A stretch of DNA of 64,000 nucleotides from Nitrospirota bacterium (lineage in GTDB: Bacteria; Nitrospirota; Leptospirillia; Leptospirillales; Leptospirillaceae), in contig JAJYGC010000009.1 of NCBI GenBank assembly GCA_021785195.1, positions 273,894 to 337,893 of the forward strand, written 5' to 3'. Shown here piece after piece: positions 1-7,818 of this stretch; positions within the stretch are counted from its first letter, which is position 1; every line of letters begins with the position of its first letter. The notes beneath the pieces are model-generated. The model saw nothing but the letters and a program-made list of their open reading frames with translations. It did no database searches and had not been told where the DNA came from. The translations under genes and the position numbers were made by a program.

Positions 1-2
1 TT

Positions 3-692
3 CGACCTCGGACTCCCTCCGGGGAAACCCCCCTCTGGTACCGGACCCTTTATCATTTTTTCAGAGGCTTGGTGGGAGTCATTTTCCACGTGCGATGGCC
101 GCATTTTTCCAGGACGGCAGAAGGATGGGTGGTTGGACGGGAGTCAGGGGAGTCGTTCATCTGGCCGGAAGGCCCATGTCTGGTGGTGGCCAATCATGAA
201 AGCTATCTTGATGGAATCCTTCTGACGTTGGCCCTCCCGCCATCCCTTCTTCCGAGGGTCTTTTTCTGGGGATATTCACCATTATTTGAAAAGGGGGTGT
301 TGTCCCGGTTGAGAAATGCGATGGGGGTTGTTTCCATCGATCCCGAAGAGGCATTGACAGGGTTGCGGGTTGGGTACCATCTCTTGAAGGAAGGGGCGAT
401 TCTTGTGGTTTTTCCGGAAGGAGAGCGCTGTGCGACCGGAACCATGCAACCATTTCGTCCAGGGACGGGTTACCTTTTGTCCGTCCGTCCTGTCCCGGTC
501 GTCCCCTTTGCACTTTTTGGGGCCTTTAAGGCCTATCCTAGGCATCAGGCTCTTCCCAGGCCCCTCCCTATCCGATTTCAGGTCGGAAAACCCATTCCTG
601 CTGCCCAATTTGAAGGGGGAACACCATCCGAGAATACCCGGATACTGGAAAGTGCGGTAAGGGGACTGATTTCAACGCAGCTTTCGGATTAG
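3..692 (+). CDS. plsC: 1-acyl-sn-glycerol-3-phosphate acyltransferase (PlsC family), 5'-partial
   Basis: Transfers an acyl group to lysophosphatidic acid or a similar lysolipid at the inner face of the membrane. The acyltransferase block I NHESYLDG (HX4D) and the later FPEGER block are both visible. The reading frame is open to the left edge with no ATG, GTG or TTG before the TTG at 69. That TTG has no properly spaced Shine-Dalgarno. The residues before it (LWYRTLYHFFRGLVGVIF) look like the usual hydrophobic PlsC N-terminus, so the true start is probably outside the window. Family membership is clear from the motifs. The exact acceptor lipid is not. Confidence 0.85.
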   Translation, partial: RPRTPSGETPLWYRTLYHFFRGLVGVIFHVRWPHFSRTAEGWVVGRESGESFIWPEGPCLVVANHESYLDGILLTLALPPSLLPRVFFWGYSPLFEKGVLSRLRNAMGVVSIDPEEALTGLRVGYHLLKEGAILVVFPEGERCATGTMQPFRPGTGYLLSVRPVPVVPFALFGAFKAYPRHQALPRPLPIRFQVGKPIPAAQFEGGTPSENTRILESAVRGLISTQLSD

Positions 693-754
693 CCTTTCAG
701 CCGTCTCCTTGGGGGATGTGAAGAGGCGAATGATCTACCAATGTCAGGCCTATG

Positions 755-1456
755 TCAGGATCCGAGAACGGGTTGTCTGACGTGAACCTGCCCCGTTTCA
801 AGCAGTCCGATCAATTCTGAGTCCTGTGAGAGCCGATCAGTCACCCGCGGGATCAAGGCAATGACCTCTTCAGGGGAAAGGGAAAAGGAGACACGGTCCT
901 GGTTCTGCCGCCGCAGAAGGTCCGTCACTCCGGCTCCCACTTCCTCGACTATTTTCGGATACTGATCCGGTCTGACGGGATGGCATTCCAGTAGATCCTG
1001 AATGCTTCCTCCAAGAATCATCGCGACTGTTTCCACCCATTCATCTTTATGCTCCGGGTGGGGGCAGGTATCGATACAGGCCCTCTCTCCCAAAAAATGA
1101 GCTTCTTTCAGTAACTCCCCTTCGTTGAGATGCGTCCGTTTGATAACTTTACGGGAGGATCGCGCTTTAAGGTATTCAAGAAGGGCGGTGAAAAAAAGAA
1201 CGATCCCGATTGCGCCGAATGCCTGGATGACTGCTGTCAGGATTGCGAGTCCCTGGACTGATCCACCGGATTTCGGCTTGAGGTAGAAGATCAGGAAAAT
1301 GCCAAAAATGCAGAGGGGGATGCCAATGATTGCCAAGCGAACTTTAGGGAGAGACAATGGAGAAGGACTTTCCTGTCTCAAGGAGTGTCCTCCTTGTCGG
1401 TTCTGAGGCCGAGGGATGAATTGAGGGGTCCTGAATTTGAGCTTTGCCCGATGCAT
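755..1456 (-). CDS. Hypothetical two-TM membrane protein
   Basis: I do not recognise this protein. It has a basic N-terminal stretch of about 40 residues, then two hydrophobic segments (IIGIPLCIFGIFLIFYL and AILTAVIQAFGAIGIVLFFTALL), then a soluble, charged C-terminal domain of about 130 residues. That domain carries a few His/Cys (CIDTCPHPEHKDEW) and leucine-rich helices. The start is taken at the ATG at 1456; a TTG directly before it is also possible. It is divergent from nsrR and could share that intergenic control region, but I see no Rrf2-type operator there. Confidence 0.6.
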   Translation of the reverse strand: MHRAKLKFRTPQFIPRPQNRQGGHSLRQESPSPLSLPKVRLAIIGIPLCIFGIFLIFYLKPKSGGSVQGLAILTAVIQAFGAIGIVLFFTALLEYLKARSSRKVIKRTHLNEGELLKEAHFLGERACIDTCPHPEHKDEWVETVAMILGGSIQDLLECHPVRPDQYPKIVEEVGAGVTDLLRRQNQDRVSFSLSPEEVIALIPRVTDRLSQDSELIGLLETGQVHVRQPVLGS

Positions 1457-1506
1457 CAAATCATGCTCTAATAAGCCGGGTTTATCAAATTATTTTTGAA
1501 GGAGGT

Positions 1507-1535
1507 TTGAAACTTCCATGCTGTAAAATTATAAT
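1507..1535 (+). promoter_or_regulatory. Sigma-70 promoter of nsrR
   Basis: TTGAAA at 1507-1512 and a perfect TATAAT at 1530-1535 are separated by 17 bp. This puts transcription start near 1542, about 30 nt before the nsrR ATG. A purine-rich Shine-Dalgarno (GGGGGGAGA) sits directly before that ATG. Confidence 0.75.
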
Positions 1536-1573
1536 CTTTTGCATTAAAGGGTAGAGATAGAGAGGGGGGGAGA

Positions 1574-2023
1574 ATGCAGCTCACACTCTACAGCGATTAC
1601 TCCATTCGAGTGCTTTTGTATCTTGCTACCAAAAATGATTCTCCAGCCACCATTTCGGAGGTTGCGGAGTCGTTTCAGGTATCAAGAAACCATCTGGTCA
1701 AAGTTGTCCACAATCTTTCTATCAACGGGTATATCCGAACGACCCGGGGCAAGAAAGGGGGAATGACCCTTGGCCGTTCTCCGGAGTTGATCTGTATCGG
1801 GGAGCTATTACGGAAAACGGAACCGGACTTCCGGATTGTGGATTGTCTGGGGTCAGAGCCTTCCCGATGTCCGATCGATGCGGTTTGTGGGCTCAAATTT
1901 ATCCTGAAGGGGGCAAGGGATGCCTTCCTCAAGCAGTTGGATCAATACACCCTTCTGGATATCACGGGGAACAAGGAAGTATTGAGACCAATCCTGATCC
2001 GGAGCCTTCCACTGTCCGGATAA
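1574..2023 (+). CDS. nsrR: NO-sensing Rrf2-family repressor NsrR
   Basis: Iron-sulfur transcription regulator that represses NO-detoxification genes until nitric oxide damages its cluster. The N-terminal winged helix-turn-helix carries the NsrR-type recognition region SRNHLVKVVHNLSINGY followed by RGKKGGMTLGR. Three cluster-ligand cysteines lie in the order C-x7-C-x5-C (DCLGSEPSRCPIDAVCGLK). The C-terminus (FLKQLDQYTLLDI) also resembles enterobacterial NsrR. At 149 residues the length is normal for the family. IscR and other Rrf2 proteins are less likely given the recognition helix. A matching palindrome lies upstream of the globin gene 1.5 kb away, which supports the NO role. No such site is seen in nsrR's own promoter. 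Confidence 0.88.
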   Translation: MQLTLYSDYSIRVLLYLATKNDSPATISEVAESFQVSRNHLVKVVHNLSINGYIRTTRGKKGGMTLGRSPELICIGELLRKTEPDFRIVDCLGSEPSRCPIDAVCGLKFILKGARDAFLKQLDQYTLLDITGNKEVLRPILIRSLPLSG

Positions 2024-2132
2024 GCCAATGGCTGTGCAGGATTGGTGCAGATCCTGATCAACGGTGTGATATATTTCGGTATCAAGTTCTTTGGTAAGGC
2101 TCTCACGCATCTATAGTGCGATGGAGGTGTTT

Positions 2133-2336
2133 ATGAAAGTTGAAGAAATTCGCCTGATCGCGAAACAAAAAGGAGTTCTTCCCGGTCATCTGAAAAAAGT
2201 GGACCTGATCCATCGTGTTCAAGTCCAAGAGGGGAACTTTGACTGCTTTGGTTCTGCGGTGGATGGGGTCTGTTCCCAGTGGGACTGTCTCTGGAGAGCC
2301 GATTGTCTCGGAATGGCGACCAAGAAAAAAGCGTGA
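2133..2336 (+). CDS. Small SAP-domain-like Cys-rich protein
   Basis: A 67-residue protein. The N-terminal half (MKVEEIRLIAKQKGV..LKKVDLIHRVQ) has the helix-extended-helix pattern of a SAP or Rho-N type nucleic-acid-binding motif. The C-terminal half is the Cys/Trp-rich block NFDCFGSAVDGVCSQWDCLW followed by RADCL, which could bind a metal. Small proteins with this architecture occur in several environmental bacteria, and their role is unknown to me. The start at 2133 is chosen because GGAGG lies five bases upstream. A longer upstream reading has no ribosome site. The gene sits between nsrR and a secreted His/Met-rich protein, so a link to NO or metal stress is possible but unproven. Confidence 0.7.
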   Translation: MKVEEIRLIAKQKGVLPGHLKKVDLIHRVQVQEGNFDCFGSAVDGVCSQWDCLWRADCLGMATKKKA

Positions 2337-2426
2337 GAAGAAATATCCTTGAAGTCTATTTGTGAGCCGGTTCCCGTGAGGCTCCGTCCTCTCCCCGGAT
2401 CATTCGGTTGTTTAGGGAGTGCTAAG

Positions 2427-2915
2427 ATGCAACGTATCGTTTGGCGGGTTTCCTTGTGGTTGTTTTTTGGCCTTTCCTTGTTTTCCTCTACGGAACGGGC
2501 CGGGGCGTCTTCCGATCTTCCCGTGCTTTCGGTCCTGAACGTACATAATCGGGACCGTGTGAAGGGTCCTGACCTGGTCCTCAAACTCCATGTGAGTCCG
2601 CCCCCTTCAAAGGGACATCCTGATCACTTCCACATCTTTGTCAATGGCCGTATGGTGACGATGTTCACGATGACGCATGCATCGGGAACGGTTCACCTGC
2701 ACCAGCTTCCCACAGGGAAGGATAGTGTGGCGATCCTGGCGGCGGATCCTAAAACACATCGTCTCATGGAGGGACATGGCGGTCAGGGGATGCAGGGAAT
2801 GGGCGCCATGGGTGGAATGGATATGGGAAACAGTGGCGGCATGGACATGCCCGGTATGTCCATGCCGCCCGGGAAGGATGGGCACGGAACAAAATTTGTC
2901 GTGTTTGTCCAATAG
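2427..2915 (+). CDS. Secreted His/Met-rich protein, possible metal binder
   Basis: A protein of 162 residues with a signal peptide (WRVSLWLFFGLSLFSST, predicted cleavage after RAGA). The first mature half has beta-rich sequence with clustered histidines (SKGHPDHFHIFVNGRM). The tail is a Gly/Met/His-rich region with repeated GGMDM, GMQGMG and MPGMSMP units ending in a short FVVFVQ strand. Met/His repeats of this type are typical of periplasmic copper or silver binding proteins, so a metal-buffering role is an inference. The start at ATG 2427 has GGGAG seven bases upstream. An upstream in-frame reading lacks a site and would bury the signal peptide. Confidence 0.7.
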   Translation: MQRIVWRVSLWLFFGLSLFSSTERAGASSDLPVLSVLNVHNRDRVKGPDLVLKLHVSPPPSKGHPDHFHIFVNGRMVTMFTMTHASGTVHLHQLPTGKDSVAILAADPKTHRLMEGHGGQGMQGMGAMGGMDMGNSGGMDMPGMSMPPGKDGHGTKFVVFVQ

Positions 2916-2930
2916 CAGATAGAAAAAGGC

Positions 2931-2971
2931 ATCCCCATGGGGGTTCCGTTGGGAGGGAGTCCCATGGGGAT
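2931..2971. terminator. Bidirectional stem-loop between convergent genes
   Basis: Perfect 11-bp inverted repeat: ATCCCCATGGG at 2931-2941 and CCCATGGGGAT at 2961-2971, with a 19-nt loop. It lies between the convergent secreted-protein and globin genes. There is no T-tract on either side, so it is a likely but non-canonical terminator or mRNA end stabiliser. Confidence 0.5.
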
Positions 2972-3000
2972 GAGTTGGATCTTTCGGAGGACGGTGGTAA

Positions 3001-3417
3001 TCAGGCTCCCTTGGCTTTTTGTCCGGCCTCGATCATAACGTCGGCAGCTACTTTGTAGGCTTCCGTCCAGGATTCGGCAAGCTCCGGAGTCCAGGCCGGT
3101 CCCGCAAAGTGTTCCAGTGTTTTAAGAAGCGATGTCCCGACGATCGGGTAGTGTTCCGGGAGGGTCTTGTACTTGTTGTGACCCGCTCCCAGTTTCTGGA
3201 GATAGGGGATGAGTACTTCCGTTCGATCAATATTGGTGGCGATGTAAATAATGGAGTCCAGAAGTCGCTTGGCTTGGGGTCCCATGTCGCTTGGGAACAT
3301 CGGTCGGACTTCGGGATAATGTTGGAACATGTAGTTGTAGAAATACTCCGTGATCTGTGTCCCCTTGGGTGCGAGAAGGGTTGCGCTTTGCTTGATGAGA
3401 GTGGGGTTGATCGCCAT
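3001..3417 (-). CDS. Single-domain bacterial hemoglobin (Vitreoscilla type)
   Basis: Heme protein of 138 residues with no reductase domain. It probably acts in NO dioxygenation or oxygen/NO binding in the cytoplasm. Globin landmarks are visible: Tyr in the B helix (YFYNYMF), CD1 Phe in the PEVRPMFP motif, the proximal His region GAGHNKY, and the HYPIVGTSLL segment shared with Vitreoscilla globin and the heme domain of flavohemoglobin. The ATG at 3417 is preferred over the TTG at 3420 because AAGGAG lies six bases before it. A 33-bp NsrR-like palindrome about 97 bp upstream, and nsrR nearby, point to control by nitric oxide. A reductase partner is not encoded next to it. Confidence 0.9.
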   Translation of the reverse strand: MAINPTLIKQSATLLAPKGTQITEYFYNYMFQHYPEVRPMFPSDMGPQAKRLLDSIIYIATNIDRTEVLIPYLQKLGAGHNKYKTLPEHYPIVGTSLLKTLEHFAGPAWTPELAESWTEAYKVAADVMIEAGQKAKGA

Positions 3418-3513
3418 CAAATGCTCCTTTGTTGGAAGAATAGGTTTTTAGTTTGGCGTAGATTCCCTTTCCCGGAATGGTTGTACCCTTGGAAAGGGTT
3501 GTTTGAGGGGTCT

Positions 3514-3546
3514 GACTAAAGATGTATTAAAAATACATCTTTAGTC
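3514..3546. promoter_or_regulatory. Candidate NsrR operator upstream of the globin
   Basis: Perfect palindrome with 15-bp arms: GACTAAAGATGTATT at 3514-3528 and AATACATCTTTAGTC at 3532-3546, with the spacer AAA. The core (AAGATGTATT / AATACATCTT) closely matches the known NsrR operator pattern of Proteobacteria. It lies 97 bp upstream of the globin start codon. I could not assign a confident -35/-10 pair around it. Confidence 0.75.
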
Positions 3547-3644
3547 ACATCGGAATCTTCAAAACAATTTCCGCCCCCACCTTAAGGGAGCCCTCGTTTT
3601 CTCTATCTCCTCAATTCAGCCAATGCCATATGGGGAATTTTGGC

Positions 3645-3676
3645 CATGTGTGCATGTGTGCATGTGTGCATGTGTG
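3645..3676. repeat. Four tandem copies of an 8-mer
   Basis: The unit CATGTGTG is repeated four times without interruption in the gap between the globin and manB. Apart from this repeat and the NsrR-like palindrome, I see no gene or clear signal in the 360-bp gap 3418-3779. Confidence 0.9.
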
Positions 3677-3779
3677 AAGGAACGGTAAGATCCACCGTTG
3701 GTGTTTTTGAGATATGAATCATTGCAAATACAATATTAATTATTGGGATGATCTGTCAAGTCATGATTCGTTTCCAGAC

Positions 3780-5183
3780 TTACTTCTGGTTCAAGACAGT
3801 GGACTCTGCCAGAACAAGAAGGGACTCAATCTCTTGTTGGATTTCGTTCCTCCGCTCCAGCGTCGGACCTTCAAATCGGAGGACCAATGCGGGTTGGGTA
3901 TTGGAGGCCCGGACGAGGCCCCATCCGTCTTCAAACTCAACCCTGACACCATCGATGTCGTTAAAGCTCATGTTCTTGGATTGGAGTAGGGGTTTCAATG
4001 CTTCCACGATCTGGAATTTTAGGGCATCCGGAGCATCCCGGCGAATTTCAGGTGTCGAGGATGTCTTGGGGATGGGGGCCAAAAGATCAGTGAGTGATTT
4101 CTGGGTCGCCGTCAAGATTTCGAGAAGGCGGATCCCTGCATAAAGGGCATCATCAAAACCATAGTACCGGTCCGCAAAAAAGATATGCCCACTCATTTCT
4201 CCCGCCAGCGGGGCACCCGTTTCCTTCATCTTGGCCTTGATCAGGGAATGCCCCGCTTTCCACATGAGGGGTTTTCCGCCATGCTCAAGGATCTGGTCAT
4301 AGAGGACCTTCGAAGCCTTGACTTCGGAAAGGATGACCGATCCGGGCCTTTCGGACAGGACCTGCCGGGAATAAAGCATCATCAATTGATCTCCGAAGAG
4401 GACATCTCCGGTTTCAGTCACCACGCCGATGCGGTCGGTATCTCCATCAAAGGCTATTCCAACATCAGCGTTCTGGGCACGCACTTCCTGTATGAGGGCC
4501 GCAAGATTTTCGGGGATCGTCGGATCGGGATGGTGATTGGGGAACATTCCATCGGGTTGTTCAAAAAGCATGGAAAGTTGGACTCCAAGACCCCGGTAGA
4601 GATCCTTTGCAACCAATCCAGCCGTCCCGTTCCCACAATCAAGTACCACCCGGAGCGGACGTCCCTGGAATGAAGGAAGAGTCCCGAATGCCTTGAGAAG
4701 TTCGCCAATGTATTGCTCCCTAAGGGGAGAGCTGAGGATCTCGCCTTTGGGACCGGGCTGTCCATTGGAAGATTGCTGGGAGGAAATTTTCTCCCGAATC
4801 TCCTGGATCCGATTTCCATAAATGGTTTCTTTGCCGACCGCAAGCTTGATCCCGTTATCCGGAGAAGGGTTATGACTTCCTGTCACCATGATGCCCCCGT
4901 CGACCGGGAGGTTGAAAAGGGCATAGTAGAGAAGAGGTGTGGGAACAGTCCCGATATCCAGAATTCTAAGTCCCGAAGCCAGAAATGCATCGATCAGGGT
5001 TTGGGAGATCCGGGGGGAAGAGAGCCGGACATCCCGACCCAATGCGATCGTTTTTCCTCCTCGTTCTTTCAGGAGGGAAGAAAAGGCTTTGCCAATGGCA
5101 TAGATCACTGGATCGGTCAGATCCCGGTCGGCATTTCCACGAATGTCATATTCCCGAAAGATCCTGGGATTGTGGTGGATCAA
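3780..5183 (-). CDS. manB: Phosphomannomutase/phosphoglucomutase
   Basis: Interconverts hexose-6-phosphate and hexose-1-phosphate, here most likely mannose-6-P to mannose-1-P for GDP-mannose. The 467 residues match the AlgC/ManB family. Visible motifs are the N-terminal FREYDIRG, the phosphoserine loop TGSHNP, the Mg-binding loop AFDGDTDRIG, the sugar-binding GEMSGHIFF, and a C-terminal phosphate-binding region (RASNTQPALVLRFEG). The start is a TTG whose last two bases overlap the manC stop (TTGA), with GGAGG upstream, so translation is probably coupled to manC. Substrate choice between mannose and glucose rests on the manC neighbour. Confidence 0.9.
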   Translation of the reverse strand: MIHHNPRIFREYDIRGNADRDLTDPVIYAIGKAFSSLLKERGGKTIALGRDVRLSSPRISQTLIDAFLASGLRILDIGTVPTPLLYYALFNLPVDGGIMVTGSHNPSPDNGIKLAVGKETIYGNRIQEIREKISSQQSSNGQPGPKGEILSSPLREQYIGELLKAFGTLPSFQGRPLRVVLDCGNGTAGLVAKDLYRGLGVQLSMLFEQPDGMFPNHHPDPTIPENLAALIQEVRAQNADVGIAFDGDTDRIGVVTETGDVLFGDQLMMLYSRQVLSERPGSVILSEVKASKVLYDQILEHGGKPLMWKAGHSLIKAKMKETGAPLAGEMSGHIFFADRYYGFDDALYAGIRLLEILTATQKSLTDLLAPIPKTSSTPEIRRDAPDALKFQIVEALKPLLQSKNMSFNDIDGVRVEFEDGWGLVRASNTQPALVLRFEGPTLERRNEIQQEIESLLVLAESTVLNQK

Positions 5184-6664
5184 TTGGTGCCTCCTCCGTC
5201 CTGCCGAGTTGAATCAGGTGTTTCCTCAGGCGTTGCCCGCTGATAGTCGTCCGAGAATCGGATGATGTCGTCTTCCTCGAGGTATTCTCCGTTCTGGACC
5301 TCAATGATGATCAGGGGCACTTTTCCAGGATTCTCGATTCTGTGCTTCGTCGTTTTGGGAATGTCGATGCTCTGGTTGACATGAAGGTAAATTTCCTTGC
5401 CTTCCAGGGTGATCTTGGCCGTTCCGGAAATGACGACCCAGTGTTCGGAGCGATGGAGGTGCATCTGGTAGCTTAATCGGGCATGGGGGTTCACTGTGAC
5501 ATTCTTGATTTTGTAATGGGGCCCTTGATCGAGAATGGTGTATTGGCCCCAGGGCCGGTTGGTTGTCCGGTGTTCCAATGCTTCAACTCGGTTCTGGCTT
5601 TTCAGTTCGGAAACAACCTCACGGACCCGTTGCGCCTCGTCCTTGTGGCAGACGAGCGTGGCATCGTCGGTGTCGACCACAATCAGGTCACGTACTCCGA
5701 TTGTGGCCAGAACCCGCTTATCTCCGAAGAGGATGCAGTTGTCGTTGTGGAAGGAAATGACGTTTCCCCGAATGATGTTTCCCTGCGGGTCCTTTTCCGA
5801 AATATCGTCAAGGGCACTCCAGGAGCCCACGTCTTTCCAGTCCAGCGTGGCGGAGAGTGCCCATACCTTTTTTGAATGTTCAAGGAGACCATAGTCGACA
5901 GAGGTATTGGGGGAGGATTCGTACAGTTTTTTCATAGCTTTATTTTCGTTGGGCGTTCCAATGGAAATGGAAAATTTATCCAGGTGATCTGCGAACTCCC
6001 GTTGATATTCCCGAAGCTCTGAGAGAAAGGTAGCTGCCCGAAAAACAAACATGCCGCTGTTCCAAAGGTGATTTTTGTTGGCCAGGAACTGGACGGCCGT
6101 TTCCCGGTCGGGTTTTTCCACGAATCGACGGACATTGAAAACTTTGGCGAGGTCAGTGGATGCTTGGGATACCTGATTTCCAAGTTCCAGATATCCGAAT
6201 CCCGTTTCCGGGTGACTGGGCTGGATCCCGAAGGTGAGAATGACATCATTCTGTTCGGCAACCTGACAGGCCTGTTTCATCAACGCCAGGAAATTTTCCT
6301 GTGGGCCAATCAAATGGTCGCTTGCCATGACTGCCAGGACACCGTCAGGATCAGACTTCTGAATCAGAAGGGATGCCACTGCAAGGGGGGCGAGGGTGTT
6401 TCTGGATTGGGGTTCGACAAATACCCGGGCAGAAAGGCCCTCTGTTTCTGCCAGACGGATGATCCTGCGGGTTTCTGTTTCATGTTTGGGGCCAACCATG
6501 ATCCAGAGACGATCCTGGGGGATCATGGGTTGGATTCGCTGGATCGTTCCCTGGAGGAGAGAGTTTCCTCCGTCAAGAGAAAGAAACTGCTTTGGATACA
6601 GCTCACGGCTCAATGGCCAGAATCGTGTCCCGGATCCTCCTGCCATAATAATTCCGTGCCACAT
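5180..6664 (-). CDS. manC: Mannose-1-phosphate guanylyltransferase / mannose-6-phosphate isomerase (type II, bifunctional)
   Basis: Makes GDP-mannose from mannose-1-P and GTP. The C-terminal cupin domain isomerises fructose-6-P to mannose-6-P. The N-terminal nucleotidyltransferase signature is GIIMAGGSGTRFWPLSRE followed by YPKQFL, and FVEKPD lies further on. The C-terminal 110 residues (RPWGQY, LSYQMHLHRSEHWVVISG) are the PMI cupin. The start is placed at ATG 6664 behind GGGGAGG. The in-frame extension upstream lacks a ribosome site. It forms an overlapping pair with manB. Together they supply GDP-mannose for exopolysaccharide or LPS. Confidence 0.93.
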   Translation of the reverse strand: MWHGIIMAGGSGTRFWPLSRELYPKQFLSLDGGNSLLQGTIQRIQPMIPQDRLWIMVGPKHETETRRIIRLAETEGLSARVFVEPQSRNTLAPLAVASLLIQKSDPDGVLAVMASDHLIGPQENFLALMKQACQVAEQNDVILTFGIQPSHPETGFGYLELGNQVSQASTDLAKVFNVRRFVEKPDRETAVQFLANKNHLWNSGMFVFRAATFLSELREYQREFADHLDKFSISIGTPNENKAMKKLYESSPNTSVDYGLLEHSKKVWALSATLDWKDVGSWSALDDISEKDPQGNIIRGNVISFHNDNCILFGDKRVLATIGVRDLIVVDTDDATLVCHKDEAQRVREVVSELKSQNRVEALEHRTTNRPWGQYTILDQGPHYKIKNVTVNPHARLSYQMHLHRSEHWVVISGTAKITLEGKEIYLHVNQSIDIPKTTKHRIENPGKVPLIIIEVQNGEYLEEDDIIRFSDDYQRATPEETPDSTRQDGGGTN

Positions 6665-7063
6665 TTTTTCCTCCCCAACATTGGAAAAATAAAGGATTCC
6701 CAATCCTAGAAACTACCAGAATCCCTGTTGAAGGGCAAGGATCCTGCGAGGGTTTTGGCGCCTGGATCCATCGTTTTGGCTTGACGGGAAGCCAAGTGGT
6801 GGTAAATTTAGGTTGACATCAAAGTGATGTCATGGGTGGGGGGAAAATTGATTTTTCCCAGCCCAATCAGTGTCAGTCGATGATGACAGTGTCCCCAAAG
6901 GATTGAAGGGAGTGTGGGGATCCACGATTGTTTTGTTGGAAAGATGCACTGAGATGGAGGAATGGTCTCTTTGTCCTTGGATCGTGTTTCGTAAATTTAA
7001 GGAGAGTGCGATCAGTCCTTAATCGATTGAGTTTGATCTGAACCCTTTATTTAAGAGGTGATC
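6665..7063. other. 400-bp divergent intergenic region with inverted repeats
   Basis: No gene is seen. It holds a promoter-like pair on the + strand, TTGACG at 6781-6786 and TAAATT at 6803-6808 (16-bp spacing). Just downstream is a perfect inverted repeat TGACATC-AAAGT-GATGTCA at 6814-6832 that could be an operator. The nearest rightward gene starts only at 7064, so a long leader or a second promoter would be needed. Confidence 0.4.
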
Positions 7064-7762
7064 ATGATTCGACTCAAAGGCCAGGATGCCGTCAATGAAG
7101 CATTGTGGTTGCTGGGTGAAAATCCGGTTTGTCCGAGGGTTTCTTTTTATCTTGAACGAAAAGGGAAGAGTTTATCCGTTTCTCCCCAGCGGCTCCAGAG
7201 TTTGCTGGAAAAGAAGGAGGCCGTGCCGGATGACTTTCGTTGTGAAATATTTTGTGTCTGGGACATCCTTCCTCCAAGGGAACCCCGTCCAGGTCTGGCA
7301 TTCTATCCAGCGGGAGAAATGGTTATTGTCCAGAATCGGTTTTTTGGCGTCAATCTGGTGCATGGTGATTCTCGAGACCGGTGGTTTGCTACGTCGAGAC
7401 CCGTTTTTGACAATGCAATCCTATGGGCAAAAGCCACTCCGGTCATCGAGTCCGATTATTCGATCGACGAATTTCTGGACAAGCTGTTTCCTCGGATTTT
7501 TTTCAGGATTGGTGCGTGGAAGAAGGATTTCGTTCTTTTGAAAAATGCCAGGGAATTGGCTGAAACGTTGAGCCAGGTTCTTGGGCTTGATTGGGAAGAG
7601 GTTCAAAAAACAGCTGAGAAGAGATCCATGAGTTTATTGAGGGAAGCCGGATCTAAAGGCCAACTGGATGGTGTTTTATTTGATACGGTGATTGAACGAC
7701 GGCGCTTCAAGCGGGAGGTCAATGCCAATGTCGGGGAGAGGTTTCATGACTCTTCAGAATAA
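7064..7762 (+). CDS. Hypothetical protein
   Basis: I do not recognise this 232-residue soluble protein. It has no signal peptide, membrane segment or known motif. The composition is mixed alpha/beta with several aromatic stretches (FYPAGEMVIVQNRFFGVNLVHG, split by turns) and a basic C-terminal third (IERRRFKREVN). The ATG at 7064 follows AAGAGG by five bases; a GTG two codons earlier is the alternative. A small gene of the same strand follows 56 bp later, so the two may be co-transcribed. Confidence 0.6.
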   Translation: MIRLKGQDAVNEALWLLGENPVCPRVSFYLERKGKSLSVSPQRLQSLLEKKEAVPDDFRCEIFCVWDILPPREPRPGLAFYPAGEMVIVQNRFFGVNLVHGDSRDRWFATSRPVFDNAILWAKATPVIESDYSIDEFLDKLFPRIFFRIGAWKKDFVLLKNARELAETLSQVLGLDWEEVQKTAEKRSMSLLREAGSKGQLDGVLFDTVIERRRFKREVNANVGERFHDSSE

Positions 7763-7818
7763 GTTTCACTGTCGGTTGAAATAACCGGGTCTCGGCGGGG
7801 AGCGGGAAGGGGGGCAGG

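Noticed and set aside
2091..2132. Longer start for the SAP-type protein
   Set aside because: No Shine-Dalgarno; the ATG at 2133 has GGAGG at the right distance.
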